64,000 nucleotides of DNA from an uncultured Paracoccaceae bacterium (GCA_947503935.1 CANNFR010000004.1:248001-312000); one strand, 5' to 3'. Positions 29,618 through 39,078 are shown, numbered from the stretch's first letter. Made by a program: numbers and translations. The notes: generated by a model not told the origin, from the sequence alone.

Positions 29618-30643
29618 TCAATTCTCCCAGGGGGGTGTGGCGCCGGGATATTGAACGCCCCACATCTCCTGATAATTTTCAGCCGTCACCAACAGGTTCG
29701 GGGTGATGATTTCCTCACAAAGTTCCGCCCCCAAGATCGCCTGGCTCAGCCCCTCCAAGGCGGCACGACCCTGAAGCGCGGCCTGCTGGCCCGACAGGGC
29801 GACGATGTTGGTATCGCCGGAATGAAACTGCATGTAGCCCGGCACTTCGCTGTCATAACCGGCAATCGGAATGTCGCGACCCGATTGGGCGACGGCTTCG
29901 GTCGCCGCGTTCACCGCCAGCGACCAGGTGGCCACGATGCCGGCCAGATCGGGGTTGGCCTGGATCACGTTCGTGGCAAGCTCCAAGAGGCGGTCCTGGC
30001 TGAAATCGGATTGCAGCGAGATGATCTGACCGCCATTGGCGCCGACCGCATCGAGCACGCCCTTCTCTCGGTCGCGGATCGTTTGCAACGCAAAGGGTAT
30101 GCCGAGGATGGCGATTTGTGCGTTGGGCTCGCCAATGGCCTCCATCATCGCGGCGGTGGCATCGTAACTGCCTTGGTACGAGGCCGCGTTCATCACGCTG
30201 ATGACCTCGCCCCTGGCGGGCGCGCCACCGACGATGAAGACGGGGATGTCCGCGTCATTGGCGCGCCGCACCGCCTGTCCGATTGAACCCGCATCAACAG
30301 CCGTCAGGAAAATGCCGTCCACGCCGCGCTGCACCAGGGCATCGAATTGCGATAGCTGCGTGTTGGCATCGAAATCGGCGTTGTTGACGACAAGCGTAAC
30401 GCCAAGTTCCGTGGCATGGGCCTCGGCACCGGCGACAAGGGTGCGGCTGAAATCGTCCGACAGATTGTTGGTCAGAAACCCGAAGGTCAGGCCGCGCGCG
30501 CCGATATCGGCAGCCTGTTCGGCCGTCAGGTTCAAGGCCTCGGCCGTGCCCAGACATTGCTGCGACAAGGCAGGATGTGCCGCCAACAAAGCGGCGGCCA
30601 GCACGGCCCCCGTCTTGAGGGTCGATTTCGTTGAGCGTGTCAT
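29618..30643 (-). CDS. Sugar ABC transporter substrate-binding protein (RbsB-like)
   Basis: 341-residue periplasmic receptor of the Peripla_BP_4 family. Signal peptide TLKTGAVLAAALLAAHPALSQQ. Mature fold marks: LTFGFLTNNLSDDFSRTLVAGAEAHATELGVTLVVNNADFD, FDALVQRGVDGIFLTAVDAGSIGQAV and IAGYDSEVPGYMQFHSGDTNIVAL. ATG with GGAGGAAGG upstream, chosen over the long open leader. A perfect 18-bp palindrome lies 55 bases upstream, so the operon is probably controlled by a LacI-type regulator. The sugar cannot be named from sequence. Confidence 0.93.
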   Translation of the reverse strand: MTRSTKSTLKTGAVLAAALLAAHPALSQQCLGTAEALNLTAEQAADIGARGLTFGFLTNNLSDDFSRTLVAGAEAHATELGVTLVVNNADFDANTQLSQFDALVQRGVDGIFLTAVDAGSIGQAVRRANDADIPVFIVGGAPARGEVISVMNAASYQGSYDATAAMMEAIGEPNAQIAILGIPFALQTIRDREKGVLDAVGANGGQIISLQSDFSQDRLLELATNVIQANPDLAGIVATWSLAVNAATEAVAQSGRDIPIAGYDSEVPGYMQFHSGDTNIVALSGQQAALQGRAALEGLSQAILGAELCEEIITPNLLVTAENYQEMWGVQYPGATPPWEN

Positions 30644-30697
30644 AGCGCCTTCCTCCCAAGTTTTAACGGAAGGAAACCGCAAATCACTGTAACAATC

Positions 30698-30715
30698 AAT
30701 ACAAACGTTTGTATT
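30698..30715. promoter_or_regulatory. Perfect 18-bp palindromic operator upstream of the sugar ABC operon
   Basis: AATACAAACGTTTGTATT is a perfect palindrome with a central CG, the layout of LacI/GalR-family operators (ACAAACGTTTGT core). It lies in the 100-base gap between the GH31 gene and the binding-protein gene. No regulator gene is adjacent, so the cognate repressor must be elsewhere. Confidence 0.7.
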
Positions 30716-30743
30716 AGTGCTGAGATGCGCCCAGCCTTGCAAT

Positions 30744-32774
30744 CTACGGCCGGATGGGAAGATCGGCACCGTCGCGCAGGAAAACCGGGATGCGGTCAAT
30801 GGAGACCTCGGCCTCGATCATGTTGCCGCCTTCATGCTCCGCTTCCGTCCAGGCGTCGCGCCAGCGGGACCCCATTGGCAGATAGACCGGCCGCGCTGTG
30901 GCGCCCGCTGTGAGGATTGGCGCGACCAAAAGGTCCGGACCCAGCATGAATTGGTCGTCGATCGCCACCGCAGCGGGATCACCCGGAAAGTCAATGAAGA
31001 GGGGGCGCATGGGCGGCAGCCCCGTATCGCGCGCCGTCGCCATCTGCGCCGTCAGGTAGGGGCGCAGCCGTTCGCGCAGCGCAAGGCAGGCGGTCAGGTG
31101 CGCCTCAACCTCCGGCCCGAAGCTCCAGATCTCATTATCTGCGCCGCCCGCCAGGAAGTCGCGCCCGAGGCGGGGATCGCCCGCGCTGTCCTGGCGGAAG
31201 CCATGCAGGCGGAAGACCGGGCAGAAGACGCCATATTGGAACCAGCGGATCAGCAATTCATGAAAGGCCGGGTCGCGAATATCGCCACCCTTGAAGCCGC
31301 CGATATCGGTCGTCCACCAGGAAATCCCGCTCATCGCCATGTTGAGGCCGGCACGCACCTGCCGCGCCAGATCGGGAAAGGTCGATTTCACGTCGCCGGA
31401 CCAGACCACCACCGGGTAACGCTGCGTGCCCAGCCAGGCGGAGCGGGTCAGAAGCAGCCCGTCTGCGATCCCGTCGGCCGCCATATGTTCGGCATAGCCT
31501 TGCTGGTGCAGAACCGGATAGGCATTGGTCACCGCGCGCCCGTCGCCCAGATGATAGCGCATGTTGTCGGGATGGGTCGGATAGACCTCAGGCTCGTTGG
31601 CATCCAGCCAGAAGGCGCCAAAGCCGTACTGCGTATAGCCCTCGCGCACACGGTCCCAATGATAGGTGCGGGCCTCGGGATTGGTCGCGTCATAGAATGA
31701 CAAGGGAACCGCGCCTTCGGTATTGGCGTCGATGAAGATGGATGAGGCCTGCACGCCCCGGCGGCTTTCGATCAGATAACCGGCATCGCGCATCTCGGCG
31801 AAGTTGCCGGCATTGGCGTTGACCGCGGGCCAGATCGAGATCATGGGTCGCATTCCCATGTCCTGCAACTCGGCCACCATGGCGGCGGGATCGGGGAAGG
31901 CGTCACGATCGATCTGCCATTCGCCGCCCTTGGTCCAGTTGAAGAAGTCGATGACGAAACAGCCGACGGGCAGACCCCGGCGATAATATTCACGCGCAAT
32001 CTCCAACACCTCGGCTTGGGTGGAATAGCGCAGCTTGCATTGCCAGAACCCCAAGGCCCAATCGGGCATCATCGGCGGATGGCCCGTCAGGTCGGCGTAG
32101 CCTTTCAGGATCGTCGCAGGCTCCGGCCCCGCGACCACCACGTAATCCACCTGCGGTGAGGCATCGAGGACCCATCGGGTGCGGTTTTCAGCCAGTTCCA
32201 CCCGCCCGGTGCCGGGATTGTTCCAGATCAGGCCATAGCCGCGGGACGAGACGAGGAAGGGGATGACGACCTCGGTGTTCATCTGCAGAAGGTCGATCAC
32301 GCATCCCTTCTGATCCAGCCGCCCGTGTTGATGCTGGCCGAGGCCGTAGAACCGCTCACCATCCCGGGCGCGAAACTGGGTTTCGATGCGCCAGAGGTCC
32401 CCCTGTTCGGCGTCATAATTCCGGGTGTTGGGATAGAGGATATGGGGCATCTCCTCCTCCAGCAGCACCTCGCCCGTCTCGGTGTCATGGAAGGATAGTT
32501 CCAGCGTCGGCTCAAGCCCCCGCGGCATTTTGCGGATCTCGGCCCGCAGGCGGCCGTTGGTCAGCATTGCGGTGTCGCCGTTGATCGCGATCGCGGCGTC
32601 GGTTGGGGCAGGCGGGTCCGCCAGAAGCCCGCTTGGCAATGTGTCGTCAAACCGCGCATTCTGCGTGGCGCGGACACGGATTGATGCCGCGCCCAGCGGT
32701 TCGATCAAAAGCATCTCGCGCCCGATGCGGCAGATCAGCCGGTGGTCTTCGGTGGTGAAGGTCTTGTAGGGCAT
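30744..32774 (-). CDS. Glycoside hydrolase family 31 (alpha-glucosidase/alpha-xylosidase type)
   Basis: 676 residues, no signal peptide, probably cytoplasmic. GH31 catalytic nucleophile in FWLDANEPE (about D391), an N-terminal beta domain (GERFYGLGQHQHGRLDQKG), substrate-site motifs PDWALGFWQCKLRYSTQAEVLEIAREYYRRGLPVGCFVIDFFNW, and SGISWWTTDIGGFKGG. Lies just upstream of, and codirectional with, the sugar ABC importer, fitting intracellular hydrolysis of an imported alpha-glycoside. YicI-like alpha-xylosidase and alpha-glucosidase cannot be separated by eye. ATG with AAGGAC upstream. The 246 bases before it hold no recognised gene. Confidence 0.9.
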   Translation of the reverse strand: MPYKTFTTEDHRLICRIGREMLLIEPLGAASIRVRATQNARFDDTLPSGLLADPPAPTDAAIAINGDTAMLTNGRLRAEIRKMPRGLEPTLELSFHDTETGEVLLEEEMPHILYPNTRNYDAEQGDLWRIETQFRARDGERFYGLGQHQHGRLDQKGCVIDLLQMNTEVVIPFLVSSRGYGLIWNNPGTGRVELAENRTRWVLDASPQVDYVVVAGPEPATILKGYADLTGHPPMMPDWALGFWQCKLRYSTQAEVLEIAREYYRRGLPVGCFVIDFFNWTKGGEWQIDRDAFPDPAAMVAELQDMGMRPMISIWPAVNANAGNFAEMRDAGYLIESRRGVQASSIFIDANTEGAVPLSFYDATNPEARTYHWDRVREGYTQYGFGAFWLDANEPEVYPTHPDNMRYHLGDGRAVTNAYPVLHQQGYAEHMAADGIADGLLLTRSAWLGTQRYPVVVWSGDVKSTFPDLARQVRAGLNMAMSGISWWTTDIGGFKGGDIRDPAFHELLIRWFQYGVFCPVFRLHGFRQDSAGDPRLGRDFLAGGADNEIWSFGPEVEAHLTACLALRERLRPYLTAQMATARDTGLPPMRPLFIDFPGDPAAVAIDDQFMLGPDLLVAPILTAGATARPVYLPMGSRWRDAWTEAEHEGGNMIEAEVSIDRIPVFLRDGADLPIRP

Positions 32775-33020
32775 GGTGGTGTCCTTGAAGGGCCGGTCGG
32801 GGCGTCATGGCCAGAGGCTGTTGAATGGGGAAGCCGCACCGGGCCGCAGCGTCTTTCTGGGAGGCGGAGCGCACTTGTCCGCACTGACCCGGGCGCCGGA
32901 CCCCGATTGGTCATAGCGAGGCATTTCGATGTCCTGTTTCGGCGTTGGCCCACTCTGGGTCCGAATGTCGGCGGGTGTCAATCCGCTTGCGTCTGTGTGG
33001 ACGTGCCGATCTGGTGGGCG

Positions 33021-36000
33021 TCAATGAAAATCCCGGGATTTCGGGATCACCCGCACATTGCGCGGATGGCCGCGGATGCCGACCTGGCCGGGGATCGGGT
33101 GTGTCGGGTGGTCGCCGCGCGTGGTGATTTCGGGCAGGCGCGCGTCGGACAACCCGTCCAGCCGGGCGCTCCGATCCTCCAGATGGTCGGCGACGACATG
33201 GATCACCCGGCCATCGGTCTGCACGCGGCCATGCACCACCAGCAGCCGGGCCGACATGATGACGGCGCGGTAGGCTTTGAACATCTTGGGCCAGATCACT
33301 AGGTTGGCGACGCCCGCCTCATCCTCAAGCGTGATGAAGCAGACGCCCTTGGCGCTGCCGGGTTTCTGGCGCACCAGCACCAGCCCCGCCAGCGAGACGC
33401 GCGCGCCGTGGCGCATGCGCGCCAGATCGGATGTGGCGCGGTAACCCTGGGCGCGCAGGCTGGCGCGATAGAAGCTGATCGGATGCGCCTTCAGCGACAG
33501 GCGCAGCGTCTGATAATCGGCTACCACATGTTCGGCCTTGGGCATGGCGGGCAGCTGCACCTCGGGCTCGGGCCCGTCGGCCGCGGCCCGGGCATGGTCG
33601 AAGATCGGCAGGGCAGGGGCGTCCTTCAGGGCCTGCGCCTGCCAGAGCGCCTGCCTGCGGTCGATCCCCATGCTGCGCATCGCATCCGCCGCGGCCAGGC
33701 GACGGATCGTGCCCACATCCAGATGCGCGCGGGATTTCAGCATGGCGACATCGCCGAACGGGTCGTCGCGGGCGGCCATGATGCGCAGGGCGGCCTCCTC
33801 CCCCATCCCGTCGACCTGACGTAGCCCGAGGCGGAGCGCGAAGCCGCCTTCGCAAGGCTCCAGCGTCGAATTCCAGTCCGAGTAATTCACGTCGACTGCC
33901 CGCACCTCGACCCCGTGATCGCGGGCATCGCGCACGATCTGGGCAGGCGCATAGAACCCCATCGGCTGCGAGTTGAGCAGCGCGCAGGCGAAGGCCGCCG
34001 GGTAATGGCATTTCATCCACGAGGAGACATAGACCAGCTTGGCAAAGCTCGCCGCATGGCTTTCGGGAAAGCCGTATTCGCCGAAGCCCTTGATCTGATC
34101 GAAACAGCGCTGCGCGAAGACCGGATCGTATCCGCGATCGGTCATCCGCCCCACCATCTTTTCCTGCAAGGTCTCGATCGTGCCGCGCGACCGGAAGGTC
34201 GCCATGGCGCGGCGCAGCTCGTTACTTTCCTCGGGCGTGAAGCAGGCCGCATCCATGGCGATCTTCATCGCCTGTTCCTGAAAGATCGGCACGCCCTTCG
34301 TGCGGTGCAGGATTTTCTCCAGCTCGTCCTGAGGGTGCTCCGGCCCGGGCGTAGGGTATTCGACATCCTCGATCCCCTGGCGGCGGCGTAGATAGGGGTG
34401 CACCATATCCCCCTGGATCGGGCCGGGGCGGACGATGGCGACCTCGATCACCAGATCGTAGAATTCGCGCGGGCGCAGCTTGGGCAGCATCGCCATCTGC
34501 GCGCGGCTTTCCACTTGGAACACGCCCAGACTGTCGCCGTTGCAGAGCATGTCGTAGGTCGGGCGGTTGCCCTGCAGATCCGGCAAGCGGTCTTCGACCG
34601 GGATCGTCGCCAGATCGTAGCTTTTGCCGTAATGCGCCTCGAGCAGGCCAAAGCATTTGGCGATGCAGGTTAGCATGCCCAACGCCAGCACATCGACCTT
34701 GAAGATGCCAAGCGCATCGATATCGTCCTTGTCCCATTCGATGAAGCTGCGCTCGGGCATGGCGCCGTTGCCGATAGGCACGATCTCGGTCAGCGGGCGC
34801 TCGGTCAGAATGAAGCCGCCAACATGCTGGGACAGGTGGCGGGGCATCCCGGTCATCTGCTGGGCAAGCCTCAGGACCATGCGCAGATAGGGGTCGGACA
34901 GGTCCATCCCCGCCTCGCGGGCGCGGTCATCCTCCATCTGGCCCTCGAAGCTGCCCCAGATGGTGCTGGCGAGCTTCGAGGTGACATCTTCGCTCAGCCC
35001 CATCGCCTTGCCGACCTCGCGGATTGCGGATCGGGGGCGGTAATGGATGACGGTGGCGCAGAGGCCCGCGCGCTCGCGGCCGTATTTGTCATACATGTAC
35101 TGGATGACCTCTTCGCGCCGCTCATGTTCGAAATCGACATCGATATCGGGGGGTTCATCGCGTTCCTCGCTGAGGAAACGTTCGAAAAGGACATCATGTT
35201 CGGCGGGATCGACCGAGGTAATACCAAGACAGAAGCAGACCGCCGAATTGGCGGCTGAGCCCCTGCCCTGGCAGAGGATCGGCGGGTCGGCCTCTTCGCG
35301 GGCGAAGCGCACGATGTCGCGGATGGTCAGGAAGTAACGCGCGATTTTCTTTGACGCGATCAGCGCGAATTCCTTGCGGATCGTCCGGGCGACATGGTCG
35401 GGTACGCCAGCCGGATAGCGGCCTGCCGCGCCTTCCCAGGTCAGGCGCTCCAACTCGGCCTGGGGCGAGAGGCCGTCGGGCACGATCTCGTGCGGGTATT
35501 CGTAGTGCAGGTCGGTCAGCGCGAAGGTGATGCTGTCGGCCACCTCCCGCGTGGCGGCGATGGCATGGGGCCAGTCGGCGAACAGGCGACACATCTCGGC
35601 GGGTGGCTTAAGATAGCGCTCGGCATTGGCCTCAAGCAAAAACCCCGCCTTGGCGATCGTCACCCCCTCGCGGATGCAGGCCATCACGTCCTGCAGCGGG
35701 CGCCTGTCGGGCGCGTGGTAGAGCACATCGTTGGTGGCCAGAATGCCCATGCCGTGGGCCCGCGCCATGGCATCTAGCCGGTTGATCCGCGCCCGGTCGT
35801 CGCCCCGGTAAAGATGGCTCGCCCCGATATGGCGCATCCCCGGCAGCGCGGCGCAAAGGCGCGGCAGGCCGGCCTCGAACAGATCGAGCTTGTCGCCTGG
35901 CATCGCGATCAGGTGCAGGCCCTCAGCATGTTCGGCCAGCATCTGCAGGGTCAGATGCGTCTCGCCCTTGTCCTGCCAGCCGCCATCGGCATTGCTCATC

Positions 36001-36356
36001 TTGCCTTTCGACAAAAGCGTGGAGAGCCGCGCATAACCCGCGCGATCCACCGGATAGGCCAGGAACTCCGCCCCGCAGAGCAGGACTAGCCGCGCCCCGA
36101 TCAGCGGGCGGATGCGGGCAGTCTGCGCCTCGGTATGCATGCGCACCACGCCGGCCAGCGTGTTGCGGTCGGCGATGCCGATAGCGTCATAGCCCAGCAG
36201 ATTGGCCGTGGCCGTCAGATCGACTGCGTCCGAGGCCGCGCGCAGGAACGAAAAGCAGCTGGCCAGGCCCAGTTCGACATAGGGCGCGGGCGGGTTCTGG
36301 CCGAACCCGTTCCCCTCGGCCAGAGTGCGCCGTTTATGACCCTCCTGCAGCGGCAC
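33021..36356 (-). CDS. dnaE2: Error-prone DNA polymerase DnaE2
   Basis: C-family polymerase of the SOS mutasome, about 1111 residues. PHP domain at the N-terminus (YVELGLASCFSFLRAASDAVDL; DAIGIADRNTLAGVVRMH); polymerase active-site acidic motif PDIDVDFEHERREEVIQYMYDKYG; SQHVGGFILTERPL; GFGEYGFPESHAASFAKLVYVSSWMKCHYPAAFACALLNSQPMGFY; C-terminal OB-fold (GLVLVRQKPGSAKGVCFITLEDEAG). Start taken at the GTG overlapping the imuB stop (TAGTG); an in-frame TTG nine codons upstream is also possible. Third gene of imuA-imuB-dnaE2, induced through the upstream SOS box. Confidence 0.95.
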   Translation of the reverse strand: MPLQEGHKRRTLAEGNGFGQNPPAPYVELGLASCFSFLRAASDAVDLTATANLLGYDAIGIADRNTLAGVVRMHTEAQTARIRPLIGARLVLLCGAEFLAYPVDRAGYARLSTLLSKGKMSNADGGWQDKGETHLTLQMLAEHAEGLHLIAMPGDKLDLFEAGLPRLCAALPGMRHIGASHLYRGDDRARINRLDAMARAHGMGILATNDVLYHAPDRRPLQDVMACIREGVTIAKAGFLLEANAERYLKPPAEMCRLFADWPHAIAATREVADSITFALTDLHYEYPHEIVPDGLSPQAELERLTWEGAAGRYPAGVPDHVARTIRKEFALIASKKIARYFLTIRDIVRFAREEADPPILCQGRGSAANSAVCFCLGITSVDPAEHDVLFERFLSEERDEPPDIDVDFEHERREEVIQYMYDKYGRERAGLCATVIHYRPRSAIREVGKAMGLSEDVTSKLASTIWGSFEGQMEDDRAREAGMDLSDPYLRMVLRLAQQMTGMPRHLSQHVGGFILTERPLTEIVPIGNGAMPERSFIEWDKDDIDALGIFKVDVLALGMLTCIAKCFGLLEAHYGKSYDLATIPVEDRLPDLQGNRPTYDMLCNGDSLGVFQVESRAQMAMLPKLRPREFYDLVIEVAIVRPGPIQGDMVHPYLRRRQGIEDVEYPTPGPEHPQDELEKILHRTKGVPIFQEQAMKIAMDAACFTPEESNELRRAMATFRSRGTIETLQEKMVGRMTDRGYDPVFAQRCFDQIKGFGEYGFPESHAASFAKLVYVSSWMKCHYPAAFACALLNSQPMGFYAPAQIVRDARDHGVEVRAVDVNYSDWNSTLEPCEGGFALRLGLRQVDGMGEEAALRIMAARDDPFGDVAMLKSRAHLDVGTIRRLAAADAMRSMGIDRRQALWQAQALKDAPALPIFDHARAAADGPEPEVQLPAMPKAEHVVADYQTLRLSLKAHPISFYRASLRAQGYRATSDLARMRHGARVSLAGLVLVRQKPGSAKGVCFITLEDEAGVANLVIWPKMFKAYRAVIMSARLLVVHGRVQTDGRVIHVVADHLEDRSARLDGLSDARLPEITTRGDHPTHPIPGQVGIRGHPRNVRVIPKSRDFH

Positions 36357-37900
36357 TACGCAAAGAACCCGTGCAGAAACCAAAGCGGGTCGCCGCCGCG
36401 CCCGTCATGCATCAGCCCCTGACGATAGAGCCAGAAGCGCCGGCCATCCTGCACCTCGACCTTGTAATAGTCGCGCAGTCGCGTGCCGGGTTTGTCCTGC
36501 CACCATTCCGGGGCGATGCGTTCGGGGCCCTCGTGCCGGGTGGTCCTGTAGGCGACACGGCGCCAGCGGAATTGCGCGGGCGGACCTTCGGGAACGGCAT
36601 AGAGCACGGTGATCTCCTCCGCAGGGTCAAGAATGCGGATCGGCCGCTCGCGCGTCAGGACGAGGGGCACGGCGGGCGGGCCCGACATGGCAGGGCGGCG
36701 CGTCTCGGCCCGCTCGGGCACATGGCTTTCGCGCCAGTCCGGCCAACTGATCCGCTGCGCCCCCAGCCGCGCGCTCAGCCGGTCCAGAAGGGCCGCGACA
36801 TCGCCATCGGCATCGCGCGCGCCGTCAAGCCGGTCCTGAACCAGCGACAAGGGCTCGGTCCTGAGCGCCTCGAGCGTCAGAAGGTCGAAGCCAAATCCCG
36901 GGTCAACGCCCTCAAACTTACCGTTGAAGAGCCGCAGGATATGGGCCGGGTCACGGGTGGCCTGAGCTGTGCCCACCTCGACCGCGCGCCATTCGCCGTC
37001 GATCCGGTAGATCGTCAGTCTGAGCCGTCGCGCGCCCTGTTCGGCGCGCGCCAAATCGGCGCAAAGCGCCTCGGCCAGCCCCTGCAGGTGCGGCACCGGA
37101 TCGATCACCGGCTCGGCCAGCGCCGCCCGCGCCAGCCAGCGCGCCGGATCGGCGGGCGGGCTGAGCGTATCGGCCAGCCGCCCCATGGCGCGGTCCATCA
37201 GGATCAGCGGGTTGCGGTCTTTCTCAAGCCCGGAAAACCGCCGCATCAAGGCGGTGCGGGGCACCGCGGCAAGCTGGCCGATGGTCTTCAACCCAAGCCG
37301 GTCGAGAAGGCGCGCCATATCGGCCTCAAGCCGCAGTGAGGCCACGGGCAGGGGCGCAAGCCGCGTCGCCACGTCTTCCGGGCCGCAGATCACGCCGCTA
37401 TCGCCATAGCGCGCCAGGGCCTGCGCCGCACCACGCGTGGGCGCCATTGCCAGCTGCGCGGTCAGGCCCTGAATGGCAAAACGGGTCCGGATATCGCGCA
37501 TCAGCGCGGCCTCGCCCCCGAAGAGATGCGCCGATCCGGTGGTGTCGAGGATCAGCCCGTCCTGCACATCCGGCACCGTCCAGGGGCACCAGCGCCGCGC
37601 CCAATGCACCAGCCGGCCCAAAAGCGCCTCGTCCCCCGGCAGGTCGGCGGGTTCCACATGCAGATCGGGATGGACGGCCTGGGCATCGACCACCCGCGTT
37701 TCAGGGCGCAGACCGCGCGCCAGGGCGGCCTGGCTCAGCGCATGGATTACCGGCCCATGGGTGCCCTCGCGCGCCAGCACGACCAGCACGTCATCCCCCG
37801 GCAGCGTCCGCTCGCGGCTGACCCTCTGGCGCCATCTCTCGATCGCCAGATCGGGGAACCAGACGGAGACGATCCGCGGGCTGCGCGGCGTGCGGTTCAT
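36356..37900 (-). CDS. imuB: ImuB, Y-family polymerase-like mutasome protein
   Basis: 514 residues. Y-family-like fold opening with RIVSVWFPDLAIERWRQRV, then QGLTAQLAMAPTRGAAQALARYG and LLDRLGLKTIGQLAAVPRTALMRRF (helix-hairpin-helix). ImuB lacks polymerase activity and bridges DnaE2 and ImuA to the beta clamp in mutagenic translesion synthesis. Start at MNRTPRSPRIV, 110 bases inside imuA, chosen by homology; the frame is open upstream. One-base overlap with dnaE2. Confidence 0.92.
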   Translation of the reverse strand: MNRTPRSPRIVSVWFPDLAIERWRQRVSRERTLPGDDVLVVLAREGTHGPVIHALSQAALARGLRPETRVVDAQAVHPDLHVEPADLPGDEALLGRLVHWARRWCPWTVPDVQDGLILDTTGSAHLFGGEAALMRDIRTRFAIQGLTAQLAMAPTRGAAQALARYGDSGVICGPEDVATRLAPLPVASLRLEADMARLLDRLGLKTIGQLAAVPRTALMRRFSGLEKDRNPLILMDRAMGRLADTLSPPADPARWLARAALAEPVIDPVPHLQGLAEALCADLARAEQGARRLRLTIYRIDGEWRAVEVGTAQATRDPAHILRLFNGKFEGVDPGFGFDLLTLEALRTEPLSLVQDRLDGARDADGDVAALLDRLSARLGAQRISWPDWRESHVPERAETRRPAMSGPPAVPLVLTRERPIRILDPAEEITVLYAVPEGPPAQFRWRRVAYRTTRHEGPERIAPEWWQDKPGTRLRDYYKVEVQDGRRFWLYRQGLMHDGRGGDPLWFLHGFFA

Positions 37901-38516
37901 GTTCCGCCACCCATTGGCCGGGCGGGCGCCCCCGTGCCCGGAACAGCTCGGCCTCCCAACGGGGCGGGCCGGGGGCGCGCGGGTCTTGAGGGTTGGGATG
38001 AGAGGGTAGCGCGCCGATCCGCCAGCGCTCGCGCGCCGCACTCAGCGTGCCGGGGTCGCCGCTGCGGATCAGCCAGACCGGCACGCCAGAGGCTTCGGCC
38101 CGCAACGCCAGCCGCTTGGTCGCCGTGAAATCCAACGTAGAGGGCGCGCCATGGATCTCGCCGACAATAGCCGAAAGCCCACCGCATGCCGCCCCTTCCT
38201 CCATTGCCCAAAGCGCATCGCGGGGGTGGTTTGCGCTGACCCTCAGAACTGGAGCGGTCAGGCCAAGCCGGGCCAGGCCGAGCCCATAAAGCTGGCCGTT
38301 CTCCTGCCGTGACAGGCGGTCTTGCACCCAGAGAACCGGACGATCGGATTGGGCAAGCTGCGCCAGCACAAACGCGGTCGCGGACATATCCAGCGACCGG
38401 GACAGCAACACATCCCGCAGCACAGCCGTACCAAGCCGGGGCGGGCCGTGGTGGCGAGACCCGGAAAGGCGCTGAGGCAGGCGCAAAACCCGCCCATATG
38501 CAGAATCGGCACTCAT
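37791..38516 (-). CDS. imuA: ImuA, SOS mutasome accessory (RecA-like) protein
   Basis: About 241 residues. Content typical of alphaproteobacterial ImuA: LRDVLLSRSLDMSATAFVLAQLAQSDRPVLWVQDRLSRQENGQLYGLGL and TKRLALRAEASGVPVWLIRSG. Start at MSADSAYGRVLRLPQ; a second ATG four codons upstream lies almost in the SOS box. The 3' end overlaps imuB by 110 bases, unusually long, and the last ~40 residues are proline/arginine-rich and may be poorly constrained. First gene of the cassette. Confidence 0.87.
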   Translation of the reverse strand: MSADSAYGRVLRLPQRLSGSRHHGPPRLGTAVLRDVLLSRSLDMSATAFVLAQLAQSDRPVLWVQDRLSRQENGQLYGLGLARLGLTAPVLRVSANHPRDALWAMEEGAACGGLSAIVGEIHGAPSTLDFTATKRLALRAEASGVPVWLIRSGDPGTLSAARERWRIGALPSHPNPQDPRAPGPPRWEAELFRARGRPPGQWVAEHEPHAAQPADRLRLVPRSGDREMAPEGQPRADAAGG

Positions 38517-38530
38517 ACACGTATCCATAT

Positions 38531-38545
38531 GTTCACATTTTGTTC
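38531..38545 (-). promoter_or_regulatory. LexA/SOS box of imuA-imuB-dnaE2
   Basis: GTTC-N7-GTTC on the plus strand (38531-38534 and 38542-38545, spacer ACATTTT), i.e. GAAC-N7-GAAC on the coding strand. This is the direct-repeat SOS box of alphaproteobacteria and lies 14 bases upstream of the chosen imuA start. Confidence 0.85.
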
Positions 38546-38547
38546 CG

Positions 38548-38574
38548 CATGTGAAGACGAAAGCGTCTTACATG
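38548..38574. repeat. Hairpin next to the SOS box
   Basis: CATGTGAAGACG (38548-38559) pairs with CGTCTTACATG (38564-38574) around AAAG, with a single bulged G. It begins two bases after the SOS box on the promoter-distal side. The rest of the 214-base gap up to the DUF465 gene holds no recognised gene. Confidence 0.45.
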
Positions 38575-38759
38575 AAAACCGCATCAGGTTTGGCGGGAGA
38601 GGCAAAGGGGACGTTTCTCTGATAGCCATGCATTGCAGCGGCCTGACCCCCGCATTGTTGGCCAGAGCGGCGCCCAGGCAAGGCCGCACTGCGCTTTTGG
38701 GAGCAATGAAGTGGTTGTGAACGTCGCCCTGTCCTTCAGGGCCAAAATGCGTGGCCCAA

Positions 38760-38996
38760 TCAGCCGTTGAGCATCCGCCAGATCTCATCCTTCAGAAAGG
38801 CCCGCTTCTTGCGAAGTTCGTTCTCGTGCAATTCCTCGGTCGGCTCGACAAGTGTCTCGGCCCTGTGCACCGCGCGATTGACCTCGTGATAGTCGTCCAT
38901 GAGCTTGGCGAAATGGGCGTTCGACTGTTTGAGTTCGGTCATTTTGTCGGTGTGCTCAGGAAATTCCTCGTGCAGTTCGTGGGGCGTGTGGCTCAT
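38760..38996 (-). CDS. DUF465 (YdcH-like) small protein
   Basis: 78 residues: MSHTPHELHEEFPEHTDKMTELKQSNAHFAKLMDDYHEVNRAVHRAE and a C-terminal ELRKKRAFLKDEIWRML. The HFAKL..YHEVNRAVHRAE and KKRAFLKDEI motifs define the DUF465/YdcH family of short helical-hairpin proteins with unknown role. Highly charged and cytoplasmic. Monocistronic. Confidence 0.93.
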   Translation of the reverse strand: MSHTPHELHEEFPEHTDKMTELKQSNAHFAKLMDDYHEVNRAVHRAETLVEPTEELHENELRKKRAFLKDEIWRMLNG

Positions 38997-39078
38997 CTCG
39001 GCGGTCCTTTCGCGCTTGGTTTTCTTGGGTGAGATTATCCGTCAGGCCACCTGCCACCTTGACCGGGATCAAAGTGGA

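Noticed and set aside
28145-30286. Long plus-strand open frame across the sugar ABC ATPase and binding-protein genes
   Set aside because: His/Gln/Arg-rich shadow translation without domains; the minus strand carries both ABC signatures and a signal peptide.
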